A stretch of 34,927 nucleotides of DNA, from assembly GCA_947498315.1 (NCBI GenBank), contig CANMLD010000019.1:1-34927 (forward strand). The letters run 5' to 3'. The notes under the pieces were generated by a model. It saw nothing but the letters and a program-made list of their open reading frames with translations. It made no database searches and was not told the DNA's origin. Positions 10,194 to 19,369 of this stretch are shown piece after piece. Source of the DNA: Pseudomonadota bacterium (GTDB taxonomy: Bacteria; Myxococcota_A; UBA9042; GCA-2863065). The first letter of the stretch is position 1; each line of letters begins with the position of its first letter. The translations under genes and the position numbers were made by a program.

Positions 10194-11327
10194 CTACCTC
10201 TGAATGCTGAAGCTATTGCAGTTACCGATGGTCTCGATGGCCGCCGATGTCTTGGCTTTGGCGCGGGTCGGGTAGACGTTGGTCACCGCGAAGGTCTGTC
10301 CACACAGACTACCGCGCTTGCCCGCCTTTACGCCGTGTCGCTCGCCGCGGTTCAGATACAGCACGGTGCCATCGGGCGCACGAACCGTGGAGGTCACCGT
10401 ACCGGTAATGGGTCCGGTCGGATCGGCATCACCCGAAACCGCCACACACTTCGCGCTTGCCGCATCACATCGCTCGTTGGCCGCACACGGCGGGCACTTC
10501 GGAGCGCCGCCGAGTGGGACACACTTGCCAGACTGGCAGAGCTCGCCTGGCTTGCAGCCGCCTGCGCACGTCTTGGGGGCCACCGCTACGCATTGGCCGT
10601 TTCGCCGATTGCAGGAGTAGCCGGACTTGCAGGCAGGGCGGCACTCCTTGAGCACTTTCACGCACTCGCCGGAGGCGGCTTCGCATTGATGGCCGCGCTT
10701 CTTCGGGCAGCCATCATCGCACTGGTACTTGCACTCGCCGTCGTCGCAGAGGAAGCCCGCTTCTTCGTCGCACTCGGGATCGCACTCCTTGATCGCCTTG
10801 TTGCACTCGCCGTCGACACACTCCTCATCGTCGTCGCAGCGGGCGCAGGGGTCGACCGCCTTGAACGCCACTTGTGCGCTGTAGGCATAGTCGCCTTCGG
10901 TGACCTTGAACTCGAGGTAGTAGGGCTTCTGAGCCTTCACCTCGACCTCGAAGTTGTATTTGAAGATCGATGGATCGACGCTCTTCTGGTCGAGGACCTG
11001 CCCTTCGCCGTTGTAGAGGACGATGGTGCCTTTGAGATCATGCTTCTCGAAGGCGGTACCTAGGCGATACTCGATCGAGGCCTGCGAGTCCTTGAAGTAC
11101 TTGATCTCTTTGCAGTCCGAGATGTCCCCGGTCTTTGCGGAGAGCTCGTCCTTCACGGCCACGCCGAAGGGGAGCGGCTTGGCTTTGCTGCACAGGTCGT
11201 CATCGTCGGTGTACTTGAAGGGCGTGCAGGCGGAGCTCAGTGCCGCCGCCAGGACTGCCAACCCTAAAAGTCGCTTCTCGAACCGTTGCATGCCGAGCTG
11301 AGTCCCGAACCGTACCATCTCGACCAT
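10194..11327 (-). CDS. Cys-rich lipoprotein with EGF/EB-like modules
   Basis: LAVLAAALSSAC lipobox and many C-x-C modules such as CKSGYSCNRRNGQC and CKPGELCQSGKC. Confidence 0.75.
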   Translation of the reverse strand: MVEMVRFGTQLGMQRFEKRLLGLAVLAAALSSACTPFKYTDDDDLCSKAKPLPFGVAVKDELSAKTGDISDCKEIKYFKDSQASIEYRLGTAFEKHDLKGTIVLYNGEGQVLDQKSVDPSIFKYNFEVEVKAQKPYYLEFKVTEGDYAYSAQVAFKAVDPCARCDDDEECVDGECNKAIKECDPECDEEAGFLCDDGECKYQCDDGCPKKRGHQCEAASGECVKVLKECRPACKSGYSCNRRNGQCVAVAPKTCAGGCKPGELCQSGKCVPLGGAPKCPPCAANERCDAASAKCVAVSGDADPTGPITGTVTSTVRAPDGTVLYLNRGERHGVKAGKRGSLCGQTFAVTNVYPTRAKAKTSAAIETIGNCNSFSIQR

Positions 11328-11451
11328 GCGCCCCTCACTCTATTGACTGTCTCGATGGGCATCGGTTGAGCCGCCATCGTCCCGCGCTCGACGAGGCCGC
11401 ATGCTCCGTCGTCACCATCGTGAGCCGAACCGCGGCTCGGAGAAGTAAAGT

Positions 11452-11471
11452 AACATCCACGCGGGGATGTT
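11452..11471. promoter_or_regulatory. 20-bp dyad in the divergent intergenic region
   Basis: AACATCC-ACGCGG-GGATGTT perfect 7-bp arms between divergent lipoprotein genes. Confidence 0.35.
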
Positions 11472-11646
11472 CCAACAAGCGTGTCCTATGGCGTTCGAGG
11501 TCGAGTGGGGCTCGTTCGTCTCGCCTCCAACTTGCCATGGAGGGCAGCGCGAGTCAGAACGAGGCGGCGCGCGTCCAGGACGCGGGCGCACGTGCTCAGG
11601 GGGGCCACCGTTGTACGAAGGACGTGAGAAGACACGGTCGCGCTCG

Positions 11647-12636
11647 ATGCACTATACCGTGACGGTGCTGCTCGCTGGTTTGGCCCTTCAAGGTAGCGGT
11701 TGCCGAAAGTCGAGCGACCGAGCGTCGACTGACGACGACTCATCAAGGACGGAGGAGATGATCCCGAAGCCGCGCGCGCGTGTGCCGGACGGTCTTACTT
11801 CGCTCGCTCGAACGGAGAAGCCGAAGGTCGCGCTAGGCGGTAATGGCCTGACGGACTTGAAGCGGCTCGCGATCGTGGCCATCGACGTGACGTCGCCCGC
11901 GGAGCGGCCAGTGGACCTAGCCGCATCACTCGAGGCGATCATGGACGCAGGGAGCATGCAGGCCGGGTTCGAGCGCGCTCGGGACGGCAACCCAACTGAG
12001 ATCGAGATCCACTACGGGCTGGCCACGCACGCCGGAAAGCTGGAACCGAAAGCCGAGCGAGGTCTGCTCGTGTACGGAGCGAGGGCACGAGTGCGAGTGG
12101 CCGATAGCGATGGACTCTTTGAGATCGTGGAGGGCGGTAGCCTGGGCGAAGCGCCGTTCGTCCGCGCGGCGCTCCCCGACCTCCGAGCGGCCTTCGCTTC
12201 GGTTCTGGAAGGCTGCATTGCGTCGGCACTACGTGACGTGGCGATGCAGCTCCGGTACCGCAGCGCATCAGAGTCGGACGCTAGCTCGGGACTGATTTCG
12301 AACTTCGCAGAGGAACGCTGTGCTGCGGCTCGACGGCTCGCAGAGCTCGGCGCCCGCTCGCACGTCCCCACTCTCCTCCGGCTGGCCGATGCGGCGTCGG
12401 GCGTCGAGCTTGGTATCCTCGCGACGGCGCTGGGCCGCCTCGGCGACGCCACTGTCGTCGCACCGCTCCTGAAGCGCGTCGGTACCGCCGCCCCGTCGGT
12501 CGCGATGGCCATTGTCGATGCCCTGACGTCGCTCAATGTTCCAGAGTCTAAAAGAGCACTCGAGAAGATCTCGATGAACCATCCAGACCCGGTCGTTCGT
12601 TCAGCGGCACGTCAAGCGCTGGAGACGGCCGAGTAG
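11647..12636 (+). CDS. HEAT-repeat lipoprotein
   Basis: MHYTVTVLLAGLALQGSGC lipobox; C-terminal HEAT-like repeats CAAARRLAELGARSHVPTLLRLAD..., DATVVAPLLKRVGTAAPSVAMAIVDAL... Confidence 0.75.
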   Translation: MHYTVTVLLAGLALQGSGCRKSSDRASTDDDSSRTEEMIPKPRARVPDGLTSLARTEKPKVALGGNGLTDLKRLAIVAIDVTSPAERPVDLAASLEAIMDAGSMQAGFERARDGNPTEIEIHYGLATHAGKLEPKAERGLLVYGARARVRVADSDGLFEIVEGGSLGEAPFVRAALPDLRAAFASVLEGCIASALRDVAMQLRYRSASESDASSGLISNFAEERCAAARRLAELGARSHVPTLLRLADAASGVELGILATALGRLGDATVVAPLLKRVGTAAPSVAMAIVDALTSLNVPESKRALEKISMNHPDPVVRSAARQALETAE

Positions 12637-12775
12637 CGGAAGTTTCGGTTGGAAACATCTGCCTTTACATGGGTTTCCCCGTCCGCTAGAAGGCGCACGT
12701 TGAACGGGCACTGCACCCTCCCGAGGTCAGCGGTGTCCGAGCCCGACTTGACCGACGACCGGACCAGGACACGTC

Positions 12776-14200
12776 ATGCGAACCTCGCTCATCTCGCTCT
12801 TCGCCATCCTGACCGTAGTCGCGGCCCACGCGACGCCGCCTTCCGCCGACGACCATGCGCGGGCAGGCGCTGATGCACTGGCAAAGAAGAAGGCGAACGT
12901 CGCCGTCGTCGAATTCGTGCTCGCTTTTGCGGCCGATTCTCGGCCAGAGCGCCTCCTCGGCGTCGCGCAGGCCTTCGAAGCCAGCAAGCAGAAGGCCGCC
13001 GCAATCGAGCTCTATGAGCGCGTGCTGATGACGGGCCAAGGCGTCGCCGCCACCACGGCACAGGAACGGCTGGTGGCACTCGGCGCGATGAAGCCGGTCG
13101 CCCCGACGACCCTGAGCCTCACGGTCATGCCGCCTGGAGCTGAGGTCTTTCTGAATGGCGCCGTCGTCGGTCGCGCGCCGATGGGGGTCCAGACGATCAC
13201 GCCGGGCGCCCATCGAATCGAGCTCAAGCTGCCGGGCTACCAAGCCTTCTCACAGGCGATCCAGGCCGCCGCTGGTCAACAGATCGCGATGGTGGTCACG
13301 CTGGTGCCCGGCGTCAGCGCTCTAGTGACGACACCGCCGGTCATGGCGCACATGGGGGCGCCGCCCGCGCTCACGCCATATCCGCTCACGCCTGCGGCGC
13401 CGTCGACGTCGAGCGGCCTCGCGGGGGCTTGGTTCGGTGCGCCTTACTCGGAGAACACGGCGCGGCAAAAGCGCTCGCTGACCATGAAGCTCGCGGGCGT
13501 CGGCACCCAGGTCACGGGAGAGCTGTTCCTGACCGACACGACGCTGCTGCCGGCCCACAAGCGCGCCCAGTGCGCTGGAGCCACTGAACTAACGTCGACG
13601 ACACGCTTTCGGGCCCGCTACGGCGGGTCTGCTGAGACGGGCACGCTCTACGCCGAAGCGCCGGCTATCTCGGCATGCAGCTGTGACGGCCACTGTTCCG
13701 CGGAAGACAGCTTCTCACTGCCCATACGCCTGTCGACCCGCGGCACCGTGATGGCCGGGGAAGACTACTTCTTCCAACGCTACGACGGCGGTGTCGTCCC
13801 CACAGGCGTCGCCCGCGCGCTCGACGGGAGCGCGATGGCTGGGTCTTGGACCGTCTTCGTGGCAGGCGTCGTGGGCCGCGGGAGCGCCACGCTCAAGGGT
13901 GCCGCCGGTGAACTGAGCGGCACCATGACGCTCGCGAGGTCGGTCGCGATCCAGGGTTGGCGCAAGAACGAGTGCGGCGGCAAGGACACGGCCGACGCCA
14001 CATTCCGTTACAAGGTGAGCGGCGACGGCGAGACCGCTATCGACCTCGAGTTCAAGGGCGACAAATGGGAGACGTGCTCGTGCGGCGAGGGTGCGTGTGC
14101 GTCGGCAGCAGCGTCGGCAGGCATCGACGACGAGACCGCGTACTGGACTCTCGACGGGAGCCATATCGTTAGCTCGAAAGTCCTGATGGTTCGCGACTGA
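12776..14200 (+). CDS. secreted PEGA-domain protein
   Basis: Signal peptide; LSLTVMPPGAEVFLNGAVVGRAPMGVQTITPGAHRIELKLPGYQ is a PEGA domain. Confidence 0.82.
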   Translation: MRTSLISLFAILTVVAAHATPPSADDHARAGADALAKKKANVAVVEFVLAFAADSRPERLLGVAQAFEASKQKAAAIELYERVLMTGQGVAATTAQERLVALGAMKPVAPTTLSLTVMPPGAEVFLNGAVVGRAPMGVQTITPGAHRIELKLPGYQAFSQAIQAAAGQQIAMVVTLVPGVSALVTTPPVMAHMGAPPALTPYPLTPAAPSTSSGLAGAWFGAPYSENTARQKRSLTMKLAGVGTQVTGELFLTDTTLLPAHKRAQCAGATELTSTTRFRARYGGSAETGTLYAEAPAISACSCDGHCSAEDSFSLPIRLSTRGTVMAGEDYFFQRYDGGVVPTGVARALDGSAMAGSWTVFVAGVVGRGSATLKGAAGELSGTMTLARSVAIQGWRKNECGGKDTADATFRYKVSGDGETAIDLEFKGDKWETCSCGEGACASAAASAGIDDETAYWTLDGSHIVSSKVLMVRD

Positions 14201-14208
14201 GAACTGCC

Positions 14209-14247
14209 GTGACTGGAAACGTCTGTGACTGGAAACGTCTGTGACTG
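14209..14247 (+). repeat. 16-bp tandem direct repeat, about 2.4 copies
   Basis: GTGACTGGAAACGTCT x2 then GTGACTG immediately after the PEGA gene stop. Confidence 0.85.
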
Positions 14248-14335
14248 CGAACCGGCGCGGCAGAGTCGCATTGGAACCAGCGGCCGGCCATTTGGGCGGA
14301 TGACACGGACGGCGCCTTCGCGGTAGCGTCTTACG

Positions 14336-15805
14336 ATGGTCTTTCGCTGCCGCCGCCGACGTATCACGCTTGCCCTCTTCGCAGCAGCAGCCACCCTCGC
14401 CGGTTGCGGCGACGAGCTCGAGGCGGGTAGCACGCTCATCTCGGACGTCGGACGCACGAACACGGCCGACCTCGGTGACGACGACGACACCGGCGGCACG
14501 CCGGGTCCTGGGTCCGATACAGAAGCACCTGACGACACGTTCACGGGCGACGACCTCGATGGCCTGCCTGAAGGCGATACTGCCGACGAAAGCGATGTCG
14601 CTCAGTCCGAAGAGACGTCGCCCGAAGGAGACGCTGGGGGGCTCGAGCCTGGACCGGACTCGACTGCGGTGGACGCACTGCCTCCGGAGCCCATCTGCCC
14701 GGTCGGCCTCGTGGGCTGCATCGAGGGCGACCGTCTCGTGTGTAACGACGACGGATCGGCGTTCGAACGTATCGAGTGTGAGAGCGGCCATTGCCTCGAT
14801 GGGACGTGCGTTGACTGCACTGCCGATGCCGACTGTGAGGCCGGCTTCGAGTGTCAGGCCGGTGCGTGCCTTGCGCCGCCGCTCGTGATCACGACGAGCG
14901 TCCTCCCCACGGGGCAGGTCGGGGCTTCGTACTCGGTCACCATCGCTGCCACGGGCGGCGTGCCTCCCTACGTCTTCGCCGCGAGCGCACCGCCGTCAGG
15001 GCTCAGTTTCACCACTGAGGGCGTCCTCTCGGGGATCCCGGACGACGCGTCGGAGGTCGAGTGGGAAGTGCAGGTGAAGGATGGGGACGACGCGACGGAC
15101 TCATGGGTCTTCATCATCGAAGTCATCGACGCCACGCTGGTCATCACGACGGCGTCGCCCCTCCCGAAGGCTATCGAGGGCGAACCCTATTCGGCTCAGC
15201 TCGTCGCGAGCGGCGGGGTCACGCCATACTATTGGGGCGTCAAGGCTGGCTCGCTGCCCCCGGGGCTCTCGTTCGGTGCGGGAGGGCTGCTGTCCGGGAT
15301 CCCATCGGAAGGTGGGTCCTTCTCATTTACCGTCAAAGCGCTCGATGACGGTGCGCCGACCGCCACGGCCGAGAAGCTCTTCGAGCTGCCAGTCAGCCTA
15401 GCGCCGCTCGAGATCATCGGTGAGCAAGAGGTCAACCTCTTCGTCACCAAGCTAATCACGATGCCGATCATCATCGTAACGCCGGCGTTTCCGGTCCCTT
15501 ATAGCAACAAGCTCACGGCCAAGGGCGGCAAGAAACCCTACACGTGGACGGAGGAGCCGCTCCCGGGCCTCGTCGCAGGCCTGATCCCAGGTGGCGGCGG
15601 TCTGCCGGACGGGCTCACGCTTGCGGCCGATGGGACTGTGAGTGGCGGGGTCACCGATCCTTCCCAGGTGGCCAATGTGACCATCCCCTTCACCCAAATC
15701 ACGCTCAGTGGGTTCTTCTTTCAGGCCCGCGTCAGCGACAGTCAGGCGCCGGCGGAGTCCAAAACAGCGCTATTCATCCTCCCAACCGTGCCCATCGGCA
15801 ATTGA
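14336..15805 (+). CDS. lipoprotein with putative-Ig (He_PIG-like) repeats
   Basis: AATLAGC lipobox, acidic linker, then ATGGVPPYVFAASAPPSGLSFTTEGVLSGIP and ASGGVTPYYWGVKAGSLPPGLSFGAGGLLSGIP. Confidence 0.82.
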   Translation: MVFRCRRRRITLALFAAAATLAGCGDELEAGSTLISDVGRTNTADLGDDDDTGGTPGPGSDTEAPDDTFTGDDLDGLPEGDTADESDVAQSEETSPEGDAGGLEPGPDSTAVDALPPEPICPVGLVGCIEGDRLVCNDDGSAFERIECESGHCLDGTCVDCTADADCEAGFECQAGACLAPPLVITTSVLPTGQVGASYSVTIAATGGVPPYVFAASAPPSGLSFTTEGVLSGIPDDASEVEWEVQVKDGDDATDSWVFIIEVIDATLVITTASPLPKAIEGEPYSAQLVASGGVTPYYWGVKAGSLPPGLSFGAGGLLSGIPSEGGSFSFTVKALDDGAPTATAEKLFELPVSLAPLEIIGEQEVNLFVTKLITMPIIIVTPAFPVPYSNKLTAKGGKKPYTWTEEPLPGLVAGLIPGGGGLPDGLTLAADGTVSGGVTDPSQVANVTIPFTQITLSGFFFQARVSDSQAPAESKTALFILPTVPIGN

Positions 15806-16726
15806 GCGAGGGCCAGGACCGGTCAGCTCGGAACCCAGGGCGTGGTGATCGAAGAGCTTCTCGTCGAGAAGGTGCGAAGGCCGGATGTTGGCCATGGCGT
15901 TCATGAGGCTGGCCGCGATTCCCGGGATCTCCTTCTCTAGCTCGTGCACGAGACGCCCCACACGGTCACGCTTGAGATCCCGCCCGCGGCCGCACAACGT
16001 GCAAGGCACGATCGGGAACGTCTTCGCGTTAGAGAACTCGATGATCGTGGCCTCCGAGACTTCAGCGAGGGGCCTTATCACCACCACGTCGCCCGCGTCG
16101 TTCAGGAGCTTCGGCGGCATGGTCGCCATCATCCCGGCGAAGAACAGGTTCAAGAGCAGCGTCTCGATGAGGTCCTCTCGGTGGTGCCCGAGCGCGACTT
16201 TGTTGCACCCGTGCCGCCTCGCCGCGTCGTAAAGGATGCCACGTCGCAGCCGTGAGCATAGCGAACAGGGCGTCTGGCCGACTGGCACCTTCTCCGTGAC
16301 GATGCTGTAGGTGTCTTCGCGCTCGATGGCCCATGGGACGTCGAGCGTCTCGAGGTGTTCCCGTATTCGGTGAACCGGAAAGGACGGGTGGCCCTGATCG
16401 AGGTGGAAAGCCAGGAGCTCGAAGCTGAATGGCGCGATGCGCTGTGCACGCATCAGCATGTGGAGCAAGGTGTAGCTGTCCTTCCCCCCAGAGACGCCGA
16501 CCAAGATACGGTCGCCCTCTCCGAAGAGGCCGAGCCGGACATTGAGCTCGGTCATGGCCTTCCCGATCTTTCGCTCGAGACGATCAGCCAACTCGGCGTC
16601 GGTCATGGGAGGAGGTGCCACGGCGACAGCCACTCGACTTGGGCTGCCGTCGGGGAGAACGGAATGGACTGGGATTCGTGAGCTCATCGGGGCCAGGAGC
16701 CTAGAGAGCGCTCCCACGGGCGTCAA
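15770..16726 (-). CDS. ttcA: tRNA 2-thiocytidine(32) biosynthesis protein TtcA-like PP-loop ATPase
   Basis: ILVGVSGGKDSYTLLHML PP-loop; CSLCSRLRRGILYDAAR and CTLCGRGRDLKRDRV Cys motifs; LGHHREDLIETLLLNLFF. Confidence 0.9.
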   Translation of the reverse strand: MTPVGALSRLLAPMSSRIPVHSVLPDGSPSRVAVAVAPPPMTDAELADRLERKIGKAMTELNVRLGLFGEGDRILVGVSGGKDSYTLLHMLMRAQRIAPFSFELLAFHLDQGHPSFPVHRIREHLETLDVPWAIEREDTYSIVTEKVPVGQTPCSLCSRLRRGILYDAARRHGCNKVALGHHREDLIETLLLNLFFAGMMATMPPKLLNDAGDVVVIRPLAEVSEATIIEFSNAKTFPIVPCTLCGRGRDLKRDRVGRLVHELEKEIPGIAASLMNAMANIRPSHLLDEKLFDHHALGSELTGPGPRSIADGHGWEDE

Positions 16727-16771
16727 CGTGGATCGTCGAGCTAGCCTCAGAGCCGCAACGTCGGCTTGAAG

Positions 16772-17548
16772 TTACAGGCGACATGACCCGAGCGCCGGGT
16801 CGCAGATGAACCCGGGCGCGCAGTCGGCGTAGCTCAGGCAGGCGCCGGCCCTGCACGTGTTGCCGTCGCAGTACTCGCCGTTCAAGCAGTCCCGTTCGTC
16901 GCGGCAGAACGGCGTGTTGGCGCAGATCCCATTCGCTGCGCAGTACGTTCCCGGCGCGCATTCAGCGTTGCTCGTGCAGCGGGCGTCCTCGTAGCAGTAG
17001 CCATTGCCAGCGCAGTAGGCGCCTGAGGGGCAATCGATGTCCTGCGCGCAGGTCCCAATGAGCCCGCAGAGGCCGCTGGCCGAGCAGCTGTAGCCATAGG
17101 CGCACTGGGAGTGCACCTGACAGCCTGCCGCTTCGTAGCAGAAGTTGTTGGCGGCGCAGTAGTAGCCGACGCCGCAGTCGATGTCCGAGAAGCACTCGAC
17201 GCTGAGCACGCAGAGGCCGCTGACCGAACACGCGTACCCGACTGGGCAGTCGACGTCGTAAAAGCAGCCCGAGACTGGCAGGCAGCTGCCGTCAAGCTCG
17301 CAGTACGTCCCGTTGATGCAGTCGAGGTCGCTGCGGCAGCCGTCGTAGTAGCGGCAAATGCCGCTGGCCCCGCAGTACTTGTCGTACGGGCAGTCCGAAT
17401 CGAAGTAACACGGCTGGAGGATCCCGGAAGGGCTCTCGGTCCAGAAGCAGCCGGCGCTCGGCAGGATGAGAGCAATTGGCGCAAAGCGAAGCAGTTGGAG
17501 TGCAGCGTGCATGTTTCCCATGATTTTTCCGACGGCCTCAGAAGTCAA
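16772..17548 (-). CDS. lipoprotein with nine tandem 4-Cys (Dickkopf-N-like) repeats
   Basis: Repeating C-x5-C-x5-C-x4-6-C, e.g. CYFDSDCPYDKYCGASGIC, CRSDLDCINGTYCELDGSC; lipobox LPSAGC; start may be internal (MGNMHAALQ). Confidence 0.8.
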   Translation of the reverse strand: MTSEAVGKIMGNMHAALQLLRFAPIALILPSAGCFWTESPSGILQPCYFDSDCPYDKYCGASGICRYYDGCRSDLDCINGTYCELDGSCLPVSGCFYDVDCPVGYACSVSGLCVLSVECFSDIDCGVGYYCAANNFCYEAAGCQVHSQCAYGYSCSASGLCGLIGTCAQDIDCPSGAYCAGNGYCYEDARCTSNAECAPGTYCAANGICANTPFCRDERDCLNGEYCDGNTCRAGACLSYADCAPGFICDPALGSCRL

Positions 17549-17790
17549 CGTCTACTCGAAAACGACGGCCAATACACCCTACATCCCGACCCGCCCCTCG
17601 GCTCGCCATAGTGCGTGGCGATGGAAGAAAGCGCGAGCCGTGACGCGTTCGACGAGCCACGGCGCGAGTTCTTCAGAGAGAGAGCATGCGGTCGGCGATA
17701 ATATCGTTGCACGGCGCCGCCGCCCTCGAGCGGTAGGTTACACCATTGAGGCGGCTGCGCCCCGACCGGCATCGTGGTATCGTCAAAAAG

Positions 17791-18477
17791 ATGGATGAGC
17801 CCGAGACTCTCACGACCTTGTCACCTCGGCCCAGGCGGCGCCTGCTGATCGGGATTGGCGGCACCCTCGTCGCCACGACCGTCACCGCCGTTGTGCTAGC
17901 CAAAGCCCTCGTGTCCGACCTGATGACGGGTGACCCGCAGCCCCCGTCTCTGGTGTTGACTGAGCTCGACGCGGCAGCTCGAGAAGGCCGGTGGGCAGAG
18001 GCTGACGCGTGGGTGGACTTCACGGTGCCATCGAGGGCACTGGTTCCCGATCTTTGGGACGCCGCCGATGCACCGTCGCGGCAGAAGATGATGCTGTTCC
18101 TGCGCTCGCTCTTTCAGCAGACGTGGCAAAAGTACCATGGTCGAAGGGCGATGGCCGCGGGGACTCACTTCGAGGCCACGCGCATCGAGCCCACGCTCGT
18201 CATCGTCGAAAACGTCGGCTTCGACGCTGAGGGCGAAGAGGCCCTTCGCTATACCTTCGAAGCCAAGCCGGAGGGGCATCGCGTGGTCAACCGCCGGGCT
18301 CGCATCAAGCGCCAAGTCAACAACCCGAACCAGACCATCAAATCGGTAAGAGGACGGATCGAGACGCAGCTCGGTCGGCCGCCGACACTCGATGAGTTCG
18401 TCGCCAATGCACCGAGTTGGCTCGACCGCGTGCGCGCCCGGAAGATCGAGGTCACCCCCGAGATGCTGGGCCATTAG
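17791..18477 (+). CDS. hypothetical single-TM protein
   Basis: MDEPETLTTLSPRPRRRLLIGIGGTLVATTVTAVVLAKAL, one N-terminal TM helix. Confidence 0.65.
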   Translation: MDEPETLTTLSPRPRRRLLIGIGGTLVATTVTAVVLAKALVSDLMTGDPQPPSLVLTELDAAAREGRWAEADAWVDFTVPSRALVPDLWDAADAPSRQKMMLFLRSLFQQTWQKYHGRRAMAAGTHFEATRIEPTLVIVENVGFDAEGEEALRYTFEAKPEGHRVVNRRARIKRQVNNPNQTIKSVRGRIETQLGRPPTLDEFVANAPSWLDRVRARKIEVTPEMLGH

Positions 18478-18514
18478 GCCCACACCAATCGGCGGTTGCA
18501 GTTGTCTGCACGTC

Positions 18515-18552
18515 CGAGCAGTGCCGGCCCGGGCGAGCAGTACCGGCCCGGG
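18515..18552 (+). repeat. 19-bp tandem duplication
   Basis: CGAGCAGTGCCGGCCCGGG / CGAGCAGTACCGGCCCGGG, one mismatch. Confidence 0.8.
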
Positions 18553-18565
18553 CGAGGTACAGCGT

Positions 18566-18886
18566 TTAGCGGGAACGGTCCGGCGTCTCGCGGAGACGGC
18601 GGAGGAGATGCGCCTTGACCGAGTTCGGGGCTTCGGCCGTCGGTGCCGATGCCGGTCGGCGCATGGCTTCGATGGCCATTTGTTCGAGCATGGCGAGCTT
18701 CGCGCGCGTCTCAGGGTTGCCCTGGCCCACGAGGCCCAGCGGGGCGCGCGAGTCCGGGGAAGAGCCCGTGCGCATACGCAGAACGCGCTCTTGCTCAGCG
18801 GACAGGGTGCCGGCGGGAGCCCGCTCAAGAGCGGCCTTCACGCTGACCTTGGTCTCGACGGTGGTCGTGCTTCGTCTCGTGCTCAC
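18566..18886 (-). CDS. small hypothetical protein (106 aa)
   Basis: GTG start at 18886 preceded by GGGAGG; MSTRRSTTTVETKVSVKAALERAPAGTLSAEQERVLRMRTG... Confidence 0.6.
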   Translation of the reverse strand: MSTRRSTTTVETKVSVKAALERAPAGTLSAEQERVLRMRTGSSPDSRAPLGLVGQGNPETRAKLAMLEQMAIEAMRRPASAPTAEAPNSVKAHLLRRLRETPDRSR

Positions 18887-18990
18887 AGGAACCTCCCACG
18901 GCGAATCCGCGTGTTGGTGAAGCCACGTCCGAAGCCATTGCCTTGGACGGAGCTCGCCGGGCCTGAGGTGCAGGGCCGGTTCACAGAAAA

Positions 18991-19125
18991 CTAGTCTGGC
19001 ACTCGCCCGACGGCGGGTCCAGGAACCCGAGATCGATCGTGCTGCGATTGCGGCCAGGCGATGCCCACCATCGCCATGGCGACCGCAACGCCGAGTAAGA
19101 TACGGCCGGTCGGCCCACCCTCCAA
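18991..19125 (-). CDS. possible small membrane ORF (44 aa)
   Basis: TTG-initiated MEGGPTGRILLGVAVAMAMVGIAWPQSQHDRSRVPGPAVGRVPD with one TM-like segment; weak start signals. Confidence 0.25.
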   Translation of the reverse strand: MEGGPTGRILLGVAVAMAMVGIAWPQSQHDRSRVPGPAVGRVPD

Positions 19126-19133
19126 GAAAGTTT

Positions 19134-19162
19134 ATCCACCGCAAGCGATCCGGTGGATTTTT
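19134..19162 (+). terminator. orphan intrinsic-terminator-like hairpin
   Basis: ATCCACCG-CAAGCGATC-CGGTGGAT followed by TTTT; no + strand gene nearby. Confidence 0.4.
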
Positions 19163-19169
19163 CATTAAT

Positions 19170-19183
19170 TTCAAAGCTTTGAA
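19170..19183. promoter_or_regulatory. 14-bp perfect palindrome TTCAAAGCTTTGAA
   Basis: Perfect dyad in an intergenic region about 185 bp upstream of the predicted sRNA start. Confidence 0.4.
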
Positions 19184-19342
19184 TAACTGCCGCTGTCGCC
19201 AACTGCGCGTTCGATGCCGCGTCGCGAGACCGCTGTGGTCTGGATGTCTCCTTGGCAGGGGCTCAGGGGACCAATTTTGACAGAATGGCAAAGTGAGGGT
19301 CCGAAACGCGGCGCCGAGGCAGCAGTGGACGCGCCTCTGGTG

Positions 19343-19359
19343 TTGGCACGCCATGTGCT
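19343..19359 (+). promoter_or_regulatory. sigma54 (-24/-12) promoter candidate
   Basis: TTGGCACGCCATGTGCT; GG and GC separated by exactly 10 nt; one mismatch to TTGGCACGNNNNTTGCT. Confidence 0.65.
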
Positions 19360-19369
19360 AGGTCTCGTT

